Assembly: GCA_013397795.1 (NCBI GenBank)
Contig: VZTJ01000538.1
Location: 156,682 to 220,681 of the forward strand
Source: Orthonyx spaldingii
Lineage: Eukaryota; Chordata; Aves; Passeriformes; Orthonychidae
Length of the DNA: 64,000 nucleotides
Direction of reading: 5' to 3'
In this document: piece after piece, positions 25,701 to 39,640 of the stretch
How the letters are laid out: each line of letters begins with the position of its first letter
Numbering within the stretch: position 1 is the stretch's first letter
The notes under the pieces: generated by a model
The model's input: the letters and a program-made list of their open reading frames with translations, nothing else
What the model was told of the DNA's origin: nothing
Databases searched by the model: none
Program-made: the position numbers and the translations under genes

Positions 25701-28379
25701 AAGACAAGTTCTGACTAAGTGAATATGGCATCACAAGATGGAATGTGCTAATGAACCTGGATTCTGAATTTTTGCTGAACACAGATTTAACCATAAACTG
25801 ATGGACTTAAGTGAAATAAAATTAACCACAACACACAAGTACAAATGCTAAAGAAGGCAACAAAAGAAATTCTTCATTTTAAGGGTAATATATAAACAGT
25901 CAGACCAAAAATTATTAAATTTATGATATAAAATGTATAATGAATTCAGCACAAAAATGGGTTTAGGTGTTTAAACAAATGACCAAAGGAGGTTGGGTTC
26001 CAACCAATAAAAGAAAAATTTATCAAGGATTATTAATCTCTAAGCAAATTATTGAACCATTCATCATAGGAGACATGGTATTCTGGAAATACACATTTGC
26101 TATTTGCACATCCTGGGTTTTTATGTACTTAAATGGTAGCAACACTCCACGAATAGTGCGAAGCATTAGTTCTATGTGTGCTTATAACTGTAAGAGCAAC
26201 AATACTCTTCTGGTACATGTAAGGGCCTTAGAAATGGAAAGCACCACTTCAGAATATTATGGTTCCTTCCAACATATGAAGTAAGGCTTCTTTCTAGTGG
26301 AAAACAAGATACAAGAAAAGAGAAGACTCAGGCACACCTGCCTCTGCTTCCTTCCAGTACCTCAGCCTAACACAAAAGCAAAGCTTACACGTATTCTTTA
26401 CTGACATATCAATACAGATGGGACCGAAACCAGCTCAGCTGACTAGCTGAAACACACTCAGGGTTTTCCCCTCCAAAACATTTCTGTAAGTCACCCACAA
26501 ACAGTGCAGTCTGCCTCTACAACCCTTCACCTCTTGAACTCATGAACTATTTTCATCACTGCAGAACTAACATAATAGCAAAGTTCCCTTTGCATACAAA
26601 ATGTTGAATTTTGATTGACTGTCAAAAAAATCCTACAACAATTTATCATCCAACCATTTGTTACATGTAGTATGCACCTTTGAGTTACACATTTTTAAGT
26701 GTTTCAGTCCAAAAGGGATTACCCACCTACAGGAACATTACATACAGCATCTGCCCTACTATTTCATTTTCACATTAACCTCAAATCTTTTGGGATGCAA
26801 GACTGATACAGTACTACATAAACTCAGAAGACTCTTCTCCTCCAGAGAGGACTCAACATCTGGTTCAATTACAGAGAATATGATAAGCACAAAAAATAGC
26901 GCAATTACCAAAAACTCACTCGCAGACTATTAGATCCCTCAGAGAGGAAAAAAAAAAAGCTTCTCTACTTTGACATTTGAAAGCTTGAACTAAGAAACAA
27001 GTGCCTTCACTGAATAATTAATTTCTTTTTAATTTCACTCTGTGGAGGCAGACAATTAGAGGGGACTCAGGCAAGGGAAGAAGATATATCAATGGAAATG
27101 CACCTTTAAAAAAAAAAGAAAAAGAAAAAATATAACTACAGAAATTACAGATTCACTTTGAGCCTGAAGATTTGCTCACCGGCTCTAGGGACATTTTACT
27201 AAACACCAATATATAATTGAATACTGCACTAACAAAACATCATATGATGATCAGCATAACCACTTCCAATTGTTTAATGAATTTTAGGAAATAATCTTAC
27301 TTAGACATAAGCACTTGTTCACACTCAAGAAAAGATACACATGGGAAATAAAGGCAGTAAAGAAGTACTGAGCTTAGACACCTTTGGTGATGTTTCAAGA
27401 GAAGCATAAATATAACCATTCTTTGATTCCTCTTTGTTCTTGGAATAAAAGTTTCTGTATGGTGTTTGTAAACAGAGTAGTATAAAACACATAATTCACT
27501 ACTTTTTTATATCCTTCTAACACAAATCCTTCTCAGGACTCTAAGCTCTGACCAACTACTCTGAACAAAAATTACAATAACAAAAGAATCACAACTCACT
27601 GAGCAATTAAATTCATTCTTTTATCAAAATAAAATCAAGGATGACTTTTTAAATAATGATGTCACTGGATATACAACCATATGTTCATTATAAATCAGTT
27701 GCAAAATCACAGTATGTTCATTTACCAAATTTCTATTCTGGTATCATCAAAAGTATATAAAGACAGACATCCTCATGAAGCTTCCTCCCCAGTTGCTGGA
27801 AAAGTCATGAAAACTATTCATTTTGAAAGAGTTCCCTTTTTTCTGATTATGTTACATTTTAGCACAAGAACATCAAAGTGAGATCTTAGCACTAAGGCAG
27901 CCAAATCTGAAGTCAAGTGCTCAAGCAAAATCCATTCTGGCGCAGTGACTGGGTGAGGATATTAGAGATGAAAACCAAAATATTATTTCTCCTAAGGATG
28001 TGCTTGATGTAAGGCAGCCTGATCTATGGAAAAGGTATAAAACCCAGGCATCACACTATCTCATCTCTACACCTTTATGCTTAAGCTATGAACACTGCCT
28101 GTGTGGCTCTCCTTTCCTGTATCTCTTCAGCGTTAGACTAAAAAATAAAAAAGGCCCCATATCTGAACTGAGATCTGCATATAAGTACCACGCACAGTGA
28201 ACGGGTACAGTACAGCCCTTAAGCGCCTGTGAAGCTCCCATCACCATAAAATGAAAGTATCACATGCAGCAATTTGGATCCACCATGGATCTTTCCTAAA
28301 GATAGCAGGAGCAGGCATTGCATGGTCTAAAAATATCAGCTGATAGTTTTGTAGCCCCAGGCTCCATGTTTCATGTCAG

Positions 28380-28590
28380 GATCCTTCTCTGGGATTCTGT
28401 CCTGCCAGGTGGGGAGCAGTGGCTGCAGGACATGCAGTGGCAGGCTTTGGGGTGGGCGGCAGCTGTCCTGCACAAGGGGGCACCCACCTCTCCATGCCAT
28501 CCACAGACAGCTCCCATCCATCCTGCGCCCCTTTTGGGCAGCCACTGCCTGCAAAAATTTCTGCCCATCGGAAAGGCACTGGTGATGAAG
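28380..28590. other. GC-rich block of unknown origin
   Basis: A sharply GC-rich island of about 200 bp (for example ccaggtggggagcagtggct, gggtgggcggcagctgtcct) in AT-rich intron. Six overlapping open frames of 65-99 codons on both strands cross it, which is what high GC content produces by chance through loss of stop codons. I see no known domain, splice-bounded exon or CR1 similarity. Candidates are an unclassified short mobile element or a retained GC-rich functional element. Confidence 0.4.
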
Positions 28591-29616
28591 CCAAGGTTGG
28601 TCAGTATAATGTAGAGAACTACTATTTGCTATCAAGAGAAGGTGGTAAAGACTCTAAACCTAGAATATTTCAATAAGGATGAAAAAATCAAAATACATTG
28701 AGATATAATTACTGCCTTTTATTTTTATTTTTACTCAATTTTTATGTACTTTTAAAGCATTTTTAAATATGTGAATCTGAATTTTTTTCCAAATCCTTAG
28801 TTTGAAGCCATATAATAGAGACTTTAGGACATGATGAATTTCTTCATATGCTCAGATTTCCGGTGCCACTTATTTGTTATGCCACAGCAAATAAGTGTTC
28901 ATTGCACTGACATTTACATTAGTCGAAATAATTAGCCCAGCACATCAAAAAAAGGGCAGCACTTGATTTAGTCTGCGACATCTGAATGACTCAAGGTTAT
29001 TTCATTTTCGAAACACTTATATCAGACTTTTTGTGCTTGTAGATTCCAGAATATCACGGACAACCCAGTAGCATCATGTCATCAATTCCAAATCAAAGCT
29101 GTTAATAATGTTATTTAGAAAATGCCAAGCTCCCCAAGCATTTCATTACAGAGACTTTTATAGACAGGAATAAAAAGCTGTTATTGCTGCACTATGGTTA
29201 TATATTTCAGGCCACAAAACTGCAGCAAAAAGATTAAGTTAAAACATGAGCACTGAACTCCAGAGAAGTTTGGACTCCATATCTGTTGAATGTGAAACAT
29301 CATGAATTGCCAAAGGTGACCTACAAATTCTGGCAGTGAACCTTGGCTTCCCAAATGACACAATTTGAACTGACTGTAGGACAGGAGGTAGAGTCTAGAC
29401 TTCAGGGATAATTATAATAAAAAAAAAAAGTATCTTCCTCGGACCGTGCAACTCCCATCTCTTTCCGTCTCCTGACCTAAGCTGCTGATAGATTTGCTCA
29501 ACAACTAAAACACCTAAACCCATCTTTTCTTGTTTTATTTTCACTCATCTCATTTCCAATTTGAGGAAAAGAAACCAAACTCAAGTACCATGAGCATCTA
29601 TGACAGACCTAAATGA

Positions 29617-29649
29617 ACCATGCTGACCATGCTGACCATGCTGACCATG
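29617..29649. repeat. 9-bp tandem repeat
   Basis: About three and a half perfect copies of the 9-mer accatgctg, with the last copy cut at accatg. Confidence 0.95.
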
Positions 29650-32600
29650 TGCTGCTTCTCCAGGTCTGCTCCTTCACCTGAAGACTTTGACAGCACAACA
29701 GGGTCAGCTTGCAGAAGAGCTTGCATCCATATTTGGCTATTTATTTTCAGGAAGTTTAAAAATCATACCTGAAATTGTGTTAATAATGCATTTTTTTAAT
29801 AACTACCTTTTTCAGAAATTATTTTTAACATCAAAAGACCTGAAAAGGGTTTGAAGAGACTCAGACGGATTTTTTGCCAGTACTGGTTGGTTTTGAACCA
29901 AAAAAGATCCTTAAGACCCTTCTGATGAACAATATAAACAACGGCTTCAAGTGACTCCTGGAACAGCTTATTATATGCTAGATTTCTGGGTTTTTTAACC
30001 ATATGCCACATGGATAGAGAATATTTTAAGTATGCTCTTTTACATAAACAGCCTTCTTCTCCTTAAAACCCAAAAATCAACAAAACACCAAATCCCGAAA
30101 ATCAAAATAGAACCCTATGTTCATGGAAAGAACCAGATTGTTAGTAATTCTGTAATTTCTAAAAGGCTGAATAATATAGATATGATAGTGCTTTTTATTA
30201 ATAGAGTGTCTACATACATATTTTTCCTGAAGTTTAGAAAGATGTCTTTAGATTTTTACTATGCTAAGTATCATGCTGTTTTGCATTGGCTACAACACTA
30301 ACTTAATACAAAAACTGCTTTTGCAGGATTCAAGTGTCAGGTGTTTTAAGCACGAATACATTTCTTGCTTTATCTGTTCAATGGTGATTAAAAATCTTAT
30401 TTCCTTATGATAACCTCTGAAGTAATTTGCCTTTGCATTTCTTTTACTAGAAATGCATTGTCTGTTCGGAAACAGATTTTATAAACAATAAAGAATGTTC
30501 ACTACAGTTAGGTTATCCCTAATGAGTAAAATTCAACTTATGTGTTGCTTCATGAGGTAACAAGAATAATTCCAAAAGCATTTTCTATATTTTTTTCTCC
30601 TCTGATGCACCTCTTACTTATAAAAATATGAGTTGCTTCATGACTGCAACATTGTTCAAATCTCTGTGGTACAACCGATAACAGCTTTGCAGCAAATCTG
30701 AAACTACTGATCCAGCAGACAGTAATATTAGAAAAAAAGTATCTACCAATTATTATTGCTATTCTTGAATAACCCAAGATGATCAGTATTTTCAATAGAA
30801 ATGGCTATTTTTTGGTTTTTTTTTTTCACATTCTATTATAATAGAAACATGGTAAGAAGAAAGGTCAGATGCAGAAACTAACTTCAGCCAAATTGGCTAC
30901 CTAAAATGTTTTAGCACAACTTCAGAATTTCCTACAAAAAATCCTTTTCTGTAGCAATGAGATAGCATATTCTATATATTTGATTACAATACAAGGTAGA
31001 ACTTAATCTGACCCCTCCGAGTATTTGTAGAAGGTAATAGTATTCTAAGAGTAATTTTTTAATTGTTGAAAAAGTACTAGATTTTTTAGCAAGTATTTTA
31101 ATGAGCTTTAAATTATAATCTCTACAGTTACATTACTATACAATGAAACAGCTCTGCATACAAGTGAAATACAGTGACTTCTTATTTTATGTAATTGTCT
31201 GCACATTTTTAGAGATAGCAGAGGTAAAATACTGATTTGTTTGAATAGTATTTTTAAAATTTCTTGCTGATCTACGCCACAACAAAATTCATGTTCCATA
31301 GGCATCTCTTTGCAGAACACTCAATCTTTTGGCATTAACAACCAATTTCATAATTTGCAGTTTATATTACACTGGATTTAAGAAAACCCCCAATCTTAAC
31401 TAAAGTAATGAACCCATGTTGGAAGAGAATTATCATCTTGCACTTTAAGGAAGACCTTAAACTAATTTGCCCAAATCAAAGAAAAAACTCTTATCAGCAG
31501 ACCTCTGATCCTGCAGCATATGCATTATTACTCAGTCTCTCAGAATTCTTTTCTCATGTGGGCAGTGGATAGTAATTTCCATTGTCTAAGAGATTTTCAA
31601 ACAAAGTCCACAGGCTGCTGCAGAAAACAAGCTGATCAAACATGACTGACAGGTTTACATTCTTGTTCAGTCACCTTAAGACAACACGAAGCTGATAAGG
31701 AGACCTCTTGCAAGGTCTTTGGAAGCATGACAATTTCTGTGCTTTGTGTGAACTCAATGCAGATTTACTGAGACCAAAGACAGTATGCCTAGTGCTTCCA
31801 GCATGATGCAGTTAGCAGCGAAAGGATCTAAAATTTTGGTGGCTGTACATGTTCACAGATGCTCATGGAAGTCTGAGACTCGTCTACTTAAAACAGTTCC
31901 TAAGGTCTGAGCTAAAGACATTGTTTCACTTCCCTGTGTAAAGTCAGATTGCATTTATATTGGATTTTTTTCCAGTCTGCACCATACCACCTTTTACTAT
32001 TATTAATAGCTTTTAGTTTTTTGGGATTTTCACTTTATTTTTTGTTTAGGTCTGATCATGTTTTCTCAATCTGACTTAGCTCTATGCTAGTTTCCTTCTC
32101 AATCTCATACTCAATCCTCCAGTCATTACCTTTCTTCTAAGAGTTTTGAAGTCAAGCTATTCCCACACTTATACCTTTTTATAGGTAACTCTCTAAAAAT
32201 TAAGTAAATTGAGGGAGATTTTACAAAATAGCACTGCTTACTATACACCTTTCATTTGAGAAAAAGTTTTTCACTCTTATTTTCTAGCAATGGAATAATA
32301 ACAAAATGATATAAGAAATATCTTAACTTATTAAACCAGATTAGATTTGGCTCACCTAGAAATGAATTCAGTTAATTGCAAGACCAGGTAAATTAATACT
32401 GAAGTATCATAATACTTAGGTATTATGTCAGCTCCTGTTGCTACCCTGTCATGTCCACTTTCATTGAAACACCTAAATAAATTGACTACTACAGAAAATT
32501 TAATGGATTTTTTGTGTGAAGTTCAACTATCAGTTGCAGAATCATAAAAATATATCTGGAAGTTCCTTTGAGATATAATCTTACCCCACCTCAACTCTGG

Positions 32601-34439
32601 ATTGGGTATGCCTAAATCACATCTACCCTTGCATATTTCCAATAGCAGAGATTGCACAAGCACTCAAGGCAATTTCCTTCAATACTTCATTATTCTTGCA
32701 ATTAGGAAATTTCCCCTTTCATCTAACCTGCATTACTTGCCATAATTTAAGCCTTTCATTTCTTTGTTCTTTTCACCCGGGACAGGAATAACGTATTTAA
32801 TTTCCAACAGCTACATTTTCATGGACATGAAAATTATTTTCTCTCCTAGATTAAATGTTCTTATTTTTTCAACTTCTTCTTAGCTCTTGTTGCTGACCCT
32901 GAAATATATGAAACTTTGAGGAGAATAGCAGTACATTGTTAGTAGTTGGAAAAGGCTAAGAATAGCAAGTATAAAATGCTTATTAAAAAACCCCAAACAA
33001 ACCAAAAAGAAACATGATTACTAAATGGACAAAGAACTAAGACAAGTACCAGGAGGCTACATTTCCTAAAAATACCTAAGATTAAGTTATTTACTGTAAC
33101 ATGCTTTTTCCCCGTCTGAGAATAAAATAGTCTAGCATACCCATATTGTGCATTTATACTTTCAATCCAACCTAACACTATTTTATGAAACAGCAGTGAA
33201 TTCTCTTAATTAAAGTGGATAAATGGCTGAAGTGTTTAGAAATAATTAAAGTAGTCAAGATTAAATTGTGTTACAAACCTGAAAAGACACTGAAGTTCAA
33301 CGGGATTCATATACTTAAAATTACCAAGCTACTAGCAATTATGATCAAACAGGTCTTGTAGTTTTGGTTGTGCCTGAATCATTGCTGAGTTTTCCCCTAG
33401 CAGTGAGAGCATGTTTAAAGAATTCACATATGCAAAGAAATTAATTCCCATATGGGAAACTACGAACAGGAGTGGAAGGAGAGAAGACTTATGAGAGGTT
33501 CTAATTCAAACAATGACCTCATTTTTTTTCTCTCAAGCAAAAATTTTGATGTTGGACAAACTGATGATATTCTCTGTCTAATGCCGTTTAAGATGACCTT
33601 TCCATTTTATGCCAATAGTTTTCAATTACAAAACCAATCACAGTATATTTCACTAAAAGGAGTACTGTGATTAGTTAAATCTAATTTTATCAACAGCCAG
33701 AATGTGAACAGCATATTAAAGTAAGGTGAACAGCTTTGATTGATACACTGAGTTTTAATTTCTAATTCCTTGTCTCCCCCTCTTTTGCTAGGAAATGAAG
33801 GTTACACACCATTGAGCAGGGTCAGCTACTGTAACTCAAACATAGCTTCAAAGATTTAACCTTCAATTTTTCTCACACTTTTTTTTTCCCCTGTAGTATA
33901 TAGACACCAAATTGATAGGTCTGGAACTATGAGCAAAGTTTTCAAACATAAAATCCTTTTTTAAAAAAACCCACAACAACAAACAAAGATGAGCATTAAA
34001 ATTAATTATCATAGTTCTTTTGGAAGAAGAATGTATACACACCTTTGCTATGGACTATTTTTAGAGATTTTGAAAAAGTCTTCCTTAAAATGCAAACCGA
34101 TAATTCTTTTCCAATGTAAGTTCACTTTCTGAGTTAATTAAGACCTTCCGTTTTTTAAGAACTAGGACCTATTCCATGTCCAAAGCTAGGTATTTAAATT
34201 TGTGCTTACACAAATTAGTATAGTCATCCTAATTTTCATCAGTACCCACAACTCCTACAGATGTTACCTTTTAAGTTTGAAAATGCTAATGTTAGATACT
34301 ATATCTAAACATCTTGTACTTCAGACCATCCCATGGTATTCACTGAGGAGTTCACGGAAAGTCTGCGCTCGAGAGCCATTAAATGATGCAAATAACATGG
34401 CAGAGAAATGTTACTACACTTGCCATAGCTCTCGCCCTT

Positions 34440-34680
34440 GAGAACAGGTGCAGGAAGGTCTGACAGACCCTTTCCATAAGTCCCTGGCTGCGGGCCGTTT
34501 TCCAGCAAACCCCAGGCAGCAGAGCCTCCTGCAGCCTCCTGGTGGGTCACAGCTGTGGCACCAGTTAACCCCAGCCCCGCAGAAGCTTTCATCCCAGCAG
34601 GCTCACGTCTGCCTGCAGGCTGCCTTTCACCAGGCCTGGCTGAGGGCTTAGGAGAGTTTCCCTTCTGTCTCTGCAAAGTC
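34440..34680. other. GC-rich block of unknown origin
   Basis: A GC-rich island (gctgcgggccgttttccagc, ggcagcagagcctcctgcag) crossed by a minus-strand 123-codon frame (34676-34305) and a plus-strand 67-codon frame. The minus-strand translation is Gly/Ala/Pro/Arg-rich with no recognised motif and looks like a composition artefact. It may be an unclassified repeat insertion. Confidence 0.35.
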
Positions 34681-37600
34681 TCTATGCATAAACATAAAAC
34701 ACTCTTATTCCCTTCACACTACCTTGGCTGAACTCAGTGTCCTTATGTTCCCCAGCAGAGCTGATATCCAGCTATGCTTCAGTGGCTCTAAGGCAAACTC
34801 CAGGGCTCCCTAAAAGACCAATTCCCTCTACAAGCAGGGCCATTATTACCATGCAGACACAGAGGAAAAATTACATTATCACAGTTACCACCATGAAGTA
34901 GCTGTTGTTTAAAAAACTGACTTTTTACTGATGACTGTTACAATTACAGGGGTTAATATTATTAATTTTCTCTTAGCTGGATATTTCAATACTCAAAAAA
35001 ATCTGAACTTTACAATTTCTCACATCTGGGGAGGAGTCAAAAAGGAAACCCATTAAATTATCAGTTTAATGTATATTAGAATCCATGGAGACATTAAATT
35101 TCGCTTTTCATCTATGAATATTAAACATTAATGAGGTTTCAGGTACAGAAATATTAAAATGAAACATCAGAGAGCTATGACTTAGCTCATGTACTAAGTG
35201 AAAGAAAGTTCACAAGGGAAGCTAATAAAGGTCAAAACCACAGAACTACCATAAACCAGAACATACAATAGAAGAAAAAGAGTAATTCAAGCAAATCTGA
35301 TTTAAAGGGGCTATTAAGAGCTGTATACACATTTTCACAAGTAGAATTTTCATGTAAAACACAAAGAAATGGGGAGTAATTAAATACATAGTTCTACTAA
35401 TGTATAATATTCAAATGGAGGGACGACAAATATTTCTTGAGTGATTTGAGAACAACTTGTAGAGGAAGATGCCCAACCTTAAACTGAAGAATTCATAAGC
35501 ACAAACAAAATCACAGTAATAGCTGCATCCAGATCTCTCGTGTTCCTCCCTGTTCTGGAGACTTCAATGTCTACAGCTATAAACATAGTAATGCAAAACC
35601 CCAGACATACAGGATTACACGGAAAGGTTAAGTATTATACCCTGAGTGCATGACAGCATACACAAAACACAACGAAAGAAATATCTAAGAATAAACAAGA
35701 AAGCAAAAGATCACAGGCCAACCAAGCGACAGCTTACTTTTTGTACATTTATAATTAATCTTTCTTCCTCTATCATTTATTCAAACACACAACCCCTCCC
35801 TACAGGAATAAAAGCAGATATTCCTTTCCTCCATCCTGAATAAAAAATTTCTAGCTACAAAATAAAAAATAACCTGGGAAATATTTAGAGGCATAGTATA
35901 GCACATTTGACAGAAATATAGTGAGGCAAAATCCAACACTAGATGTTTCTTAGATAAAAAACAAAATTGAAAGTCACAGATCTCCTTAACTTTATATAGT
36001 AACTAAAACTGTTTTTCCAGGTTCTATTCAAAGATGTAATTCTGTAAAATCAGTTACAAGTATATGATGCCTAGAACAGCCCATTCTGGAGGCTATCAAT
36101 AGTATCAATTTAACTGAAAATTTTCACTTCTAAATGTTCTATTATCCCTCTGATATACAGTGTCTTGGCACACATACCATACAATAAAATATGAACAGCT
36201 CAACAGTAATTTATAAAATATCTCAGAATTATATTTAGAGACAGATATATAATAAGGTCTTTTTATTATATTATAGCATCTATCACTGTATTTGCACTCA
36301 CCAGCTTACGTACCTTCAAAAGATAGGTATCAGTATCTGTACCATTAGATCTTAGATAAAGACATTTGAAGAAGCCCATCACTTATGTAAAGTTGATCAG
36401 GTCACCATGAACCCTAGATGAAACAAAAGCTCTGACAGAATTTTCCTCCAAGTAATTTTCTGAGCAGCAAAATCTGAGCCCCCAGAAACACCTGTGCACA
36501 GTCATGTGCCTCCCTGAGTTTAGACTGGTGAAGTCTGTTAAACCCTCTTATTGCAGGTGAATTATCAAACCCAGTCAGGGTGAAGGAGAAGGAATAAACT
36601 GAAATGATGCTCTTAACTGTGCTCAGCATGAACCATGTTAACAGAGGGAAAACAAAAGGATTTTGTTCTGTTACTAAATTAAACACCATCACCTCTGTAT
36701 TCATACTAACTGCAAATCTACTGAACAGAAGATTTCTTTTTAAACAGAATTTCACAGTGCAAGCAAATCTTATTAAGCTTTTACCATGGACAAACTGTCA
36801 GCAGTATTATCAAGAACTGTTGCAATTAAAGTTTTATTGTAGATACTTCACTAGGACAGTATCTAACATCCCTAGTTAAGAATCATAAGCCTACGGCGGT
36901 CAGCAGGAAAACCTAGTTTTTGCTCAAATGTGTTTACAATTAAAGTAAATGAGATAAATATAAGCAATGAAACAATATTATTCAGCATGGAAAACTATGC
37001 TTTGAGTGCACTATGAACTTAACTAGTGCTAAATTCAAGAATCAGTCATCACAAAGAATGATTTCCTTTTAATTAAGGGAATTGTTTCATTATTTCATAG
37101 ACGTTTACCTTCTGATCCTCTGAGGCAACACAAAAGGAAGATCGGGATTTAGACTGAGATGCATGCACTAATGAGAATTGGTATTTGAAGACCTAATGAA
37201 AGAGCTGGAGTCATCTCCAAACCATCTGGGGATTAAAATCAAGAAGCAAATGTTTAATGTTTTATACCAGGGAAAATAATAAGACATAGTCAAGGCATTA
37301 GTCTTTTCCTTGTTCTTTGTCAGTTCTAAGGAGAAAGAGACAACAGGAATTGGGATGCTAATGTTTGAACAAATACTCAGCTCTATGGATCTATAGAAGA
37401 GGTTGCATGTCCCTGAAAACATGCGGAAAAAACCTTTAGGTTTTCCATTTGTCTCCAAACAAGATATCATACACTCTCCTTAAATCAGAAATAAACCTTT
37501 AGCTTGCTGATTTTTCTTATAATTGGTCTTGAAATTTTTTAAGACACAATTTTCTTCGTACAAATCATTAAGCAAGTCTCTTGGCTTTATACAGTCAACC

Positions 37601-38829
37601 AGACCCATGGATTCCTGCCCCCCCAGTACCTCTTTACCTCACTCATACATACATGGCACTGATGACAAAGGTGATAACACCAAACTACACTGTCAGTAAA
37701 GGCCTTGTGTCACTCCACTCTTCCTGGAGAATATGTGTGTGATACAACCCTTGTCAGGTCTGTATTTCACTGATTGCCTGTATCAAGACCATACTGCACA
37801 TGCAAACTCAACAGGAAGTGCATCACTTGGGCATGGCAACATCTTCCCTGTGACATGTCCTGTCTTGGAGAAGTCCTCCATCATAGACCTTTTGGAATGC
37901 AACCATGCACCAGTCCTGTACCCACAGTTTCATTTGCACATGCTGCTCTGTATTCACTACCATTCAGTACTGGTTAAGGCAGTACTTGTCATTCATCTGT
38001 GCTCAGGTATCCATCTGTCAGATTGTCTGTGCTTAGTACCACACATAAAGACTTTAAGAACAGTTTCTTTTAATGTTTCTGCCACCCAATTCCAGTTCAA
38101 CATACAATTCTCACTAAGAGTGAGAACAGTTCTCCTTAAGCTGACCTGAAGAGGAATTAAGAGCTTTAGGAGAAGTTATAACCTAGTTCTTCTCATACCA
38201 TGGGGGGCAAAGTCTCCTTCAGTTATTGCTAACAGTTTCTTCTGAGATGAAAAATAATCTCTATCTAATATCAGTCTCTGTAGCAAGTGCAACTTAAGCA
38301 ATTCATTCAATAAGAAATTCAAATAAAGCAATTCACTCAACTCAAGACTCATTTAATTTCTGCAGCAACTGGCTATAGTTTATTTTTTATCCAATTATGT
38401 TTTCTACATCTCTTTAAATGATGGGATCATCCTTTGATCAATCACCAGGCTCCCGCAGCTAATGCACATATGGAAAGGGACACTCACTGCAGAAAAATCT
38501 TCTGGAAGAATTTCATTTGAACTTTTATTTACATATAGCTTTTATCTTTTTCAATGAATTTATATTATCTGAAAAACTGTAGTTCTCAAAAAGAAATCGG
38601 ACAACGACAATGTGATCGTTATGAATGCTATATTGATATATTTTTCGCAAACACTGTACCTTAGTTACTAAGGTGTAACTTGGTGGCAAATAATCACATT
38701 ACAGTCATCTTTAAATGTTTCACAGTTGTTAGAATGAATTGATATATTAGGAAACTGCACTACGTAAGGTACTTTTAATACTGAATAATGCTGTTAGACT
38801 GCAACATTTTGCTGTGTAGGGTTTTGTCA

Positions 38830-39120
38830 GGGAGACCCAGACCTTATTCAAGTGACCACCGTGGCTGCCTGGGGCCAGTCCCCAGTCCACAGGCAGCCTG
38901 CTCATCCCTGTGTTCCTGCCTGGCCATCCAGGCTCCATCTTACCCTGATTCTCCAAGTCAGGGTGACCCTGACCCTCACACATGTGTTCTGGTGGCCTGG
39001 CTTGGCTGTGCCACCAGGACCCTAAAGAGTGGCCTGGGCCCACAGCTGGGCCCTTGCTGCTCCTGGCCAATCCTACACCAACAATATTACCCACTTTCCC
39101 AAGTTCAAAAGGCCTGAGAG
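38830..39120. other. GC-rich block of unknown origin
   Basis: About 290 bp of GC-rich sequence (ggctgcctggggccagtccc, gtggcctgggcccacagctg) with sharp edges against AT-rich intron. It supports two long opposed open frames, 109 codons on plus (38788-39117) and 138 codons on minus (39163-38747). Neither translation resembles a known family; both are Pro/Gly/Leu-rich as expected for GC-rich chance frames. CR1 motifs are absent. Confidence 0.4.
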
Positions 39121-39289
39121 GACCCTTAAAAATACGTAATTCACCAGAACGCTGGAGGTACATTATCCACAGAAATATAAATCACTAAGTGGGTTGTTAT
39201 ATAATGGTAATTAATACTTAGCACGATAATGATTGAATTAATTACTTATTACTATATTATAATGTGAAGTAAAGTCAGCTAAAAAGTTA

Positions 39290-39640
39290 ACAGCTGTGGC
39301 CACCCAACCACCACCACAGGATCACCCTGGCGACTGGAAACTAATGAAGGTGATGAGTTCTGTCCAGAAAGCTGTTCTTGAGGCCCAGGAGCCATTCATC
39401 CACATGGGGTCTGTGGGATAAACCCAGCACTCAGCAGGCCCAGAGCAGACCATCTGCTCAAGTGACTTGTTCACCGTCACCTCAGGAATACGCCAAGCCT
39501 GGGGTGAACTAAATCAGTGGAACAACAGATGGAGGTCAGTTTTCTGTGGCTTGTGAGGCACCTGAGTTTATGGTGACCCAGAGGCTTCCTCAAAGCACCT
39601 CTGGTGAAACCACACAGGCAGCTGACTTCCGGACCCAAAA
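39290..39640. other. GC-richer block next to the 38830-39120 island
   Basis: A second block of raised GC content follows about 170 bp of very AT-rich sequence. It includes cagctgtggccacccaacca and gaggcccaggagccattcat, and its right edge is gradual. No coding or known-repeat signature is seen. The two blocks may belong to one older insertion, but nothing directly links them. Confidence 0.3.

Noticed and set aside
26240..26285. Possible CR1 3' end (ggttccttccaac)
   Set aside because: Only a dozen bases resemble the CR1 ggtcccttccaaccc stretch and nothing CR1-like continues on either side.
36414..36755. Minus-strand frame of 113 codons with hydrophobic stretches
   Set aside because: The hydrophobic parts come from T-rich intron. 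There is no start context, family match or flanking exon structure.
37733..38149. Plus-strand open frame of 138 codons starting M-C-V-I-Q-P-L
   Set aside because: Cys/His/Leu-rich with no recognised domain, no splice-like or promoter context and no family resemblance. A chance frame is the simplest reading.
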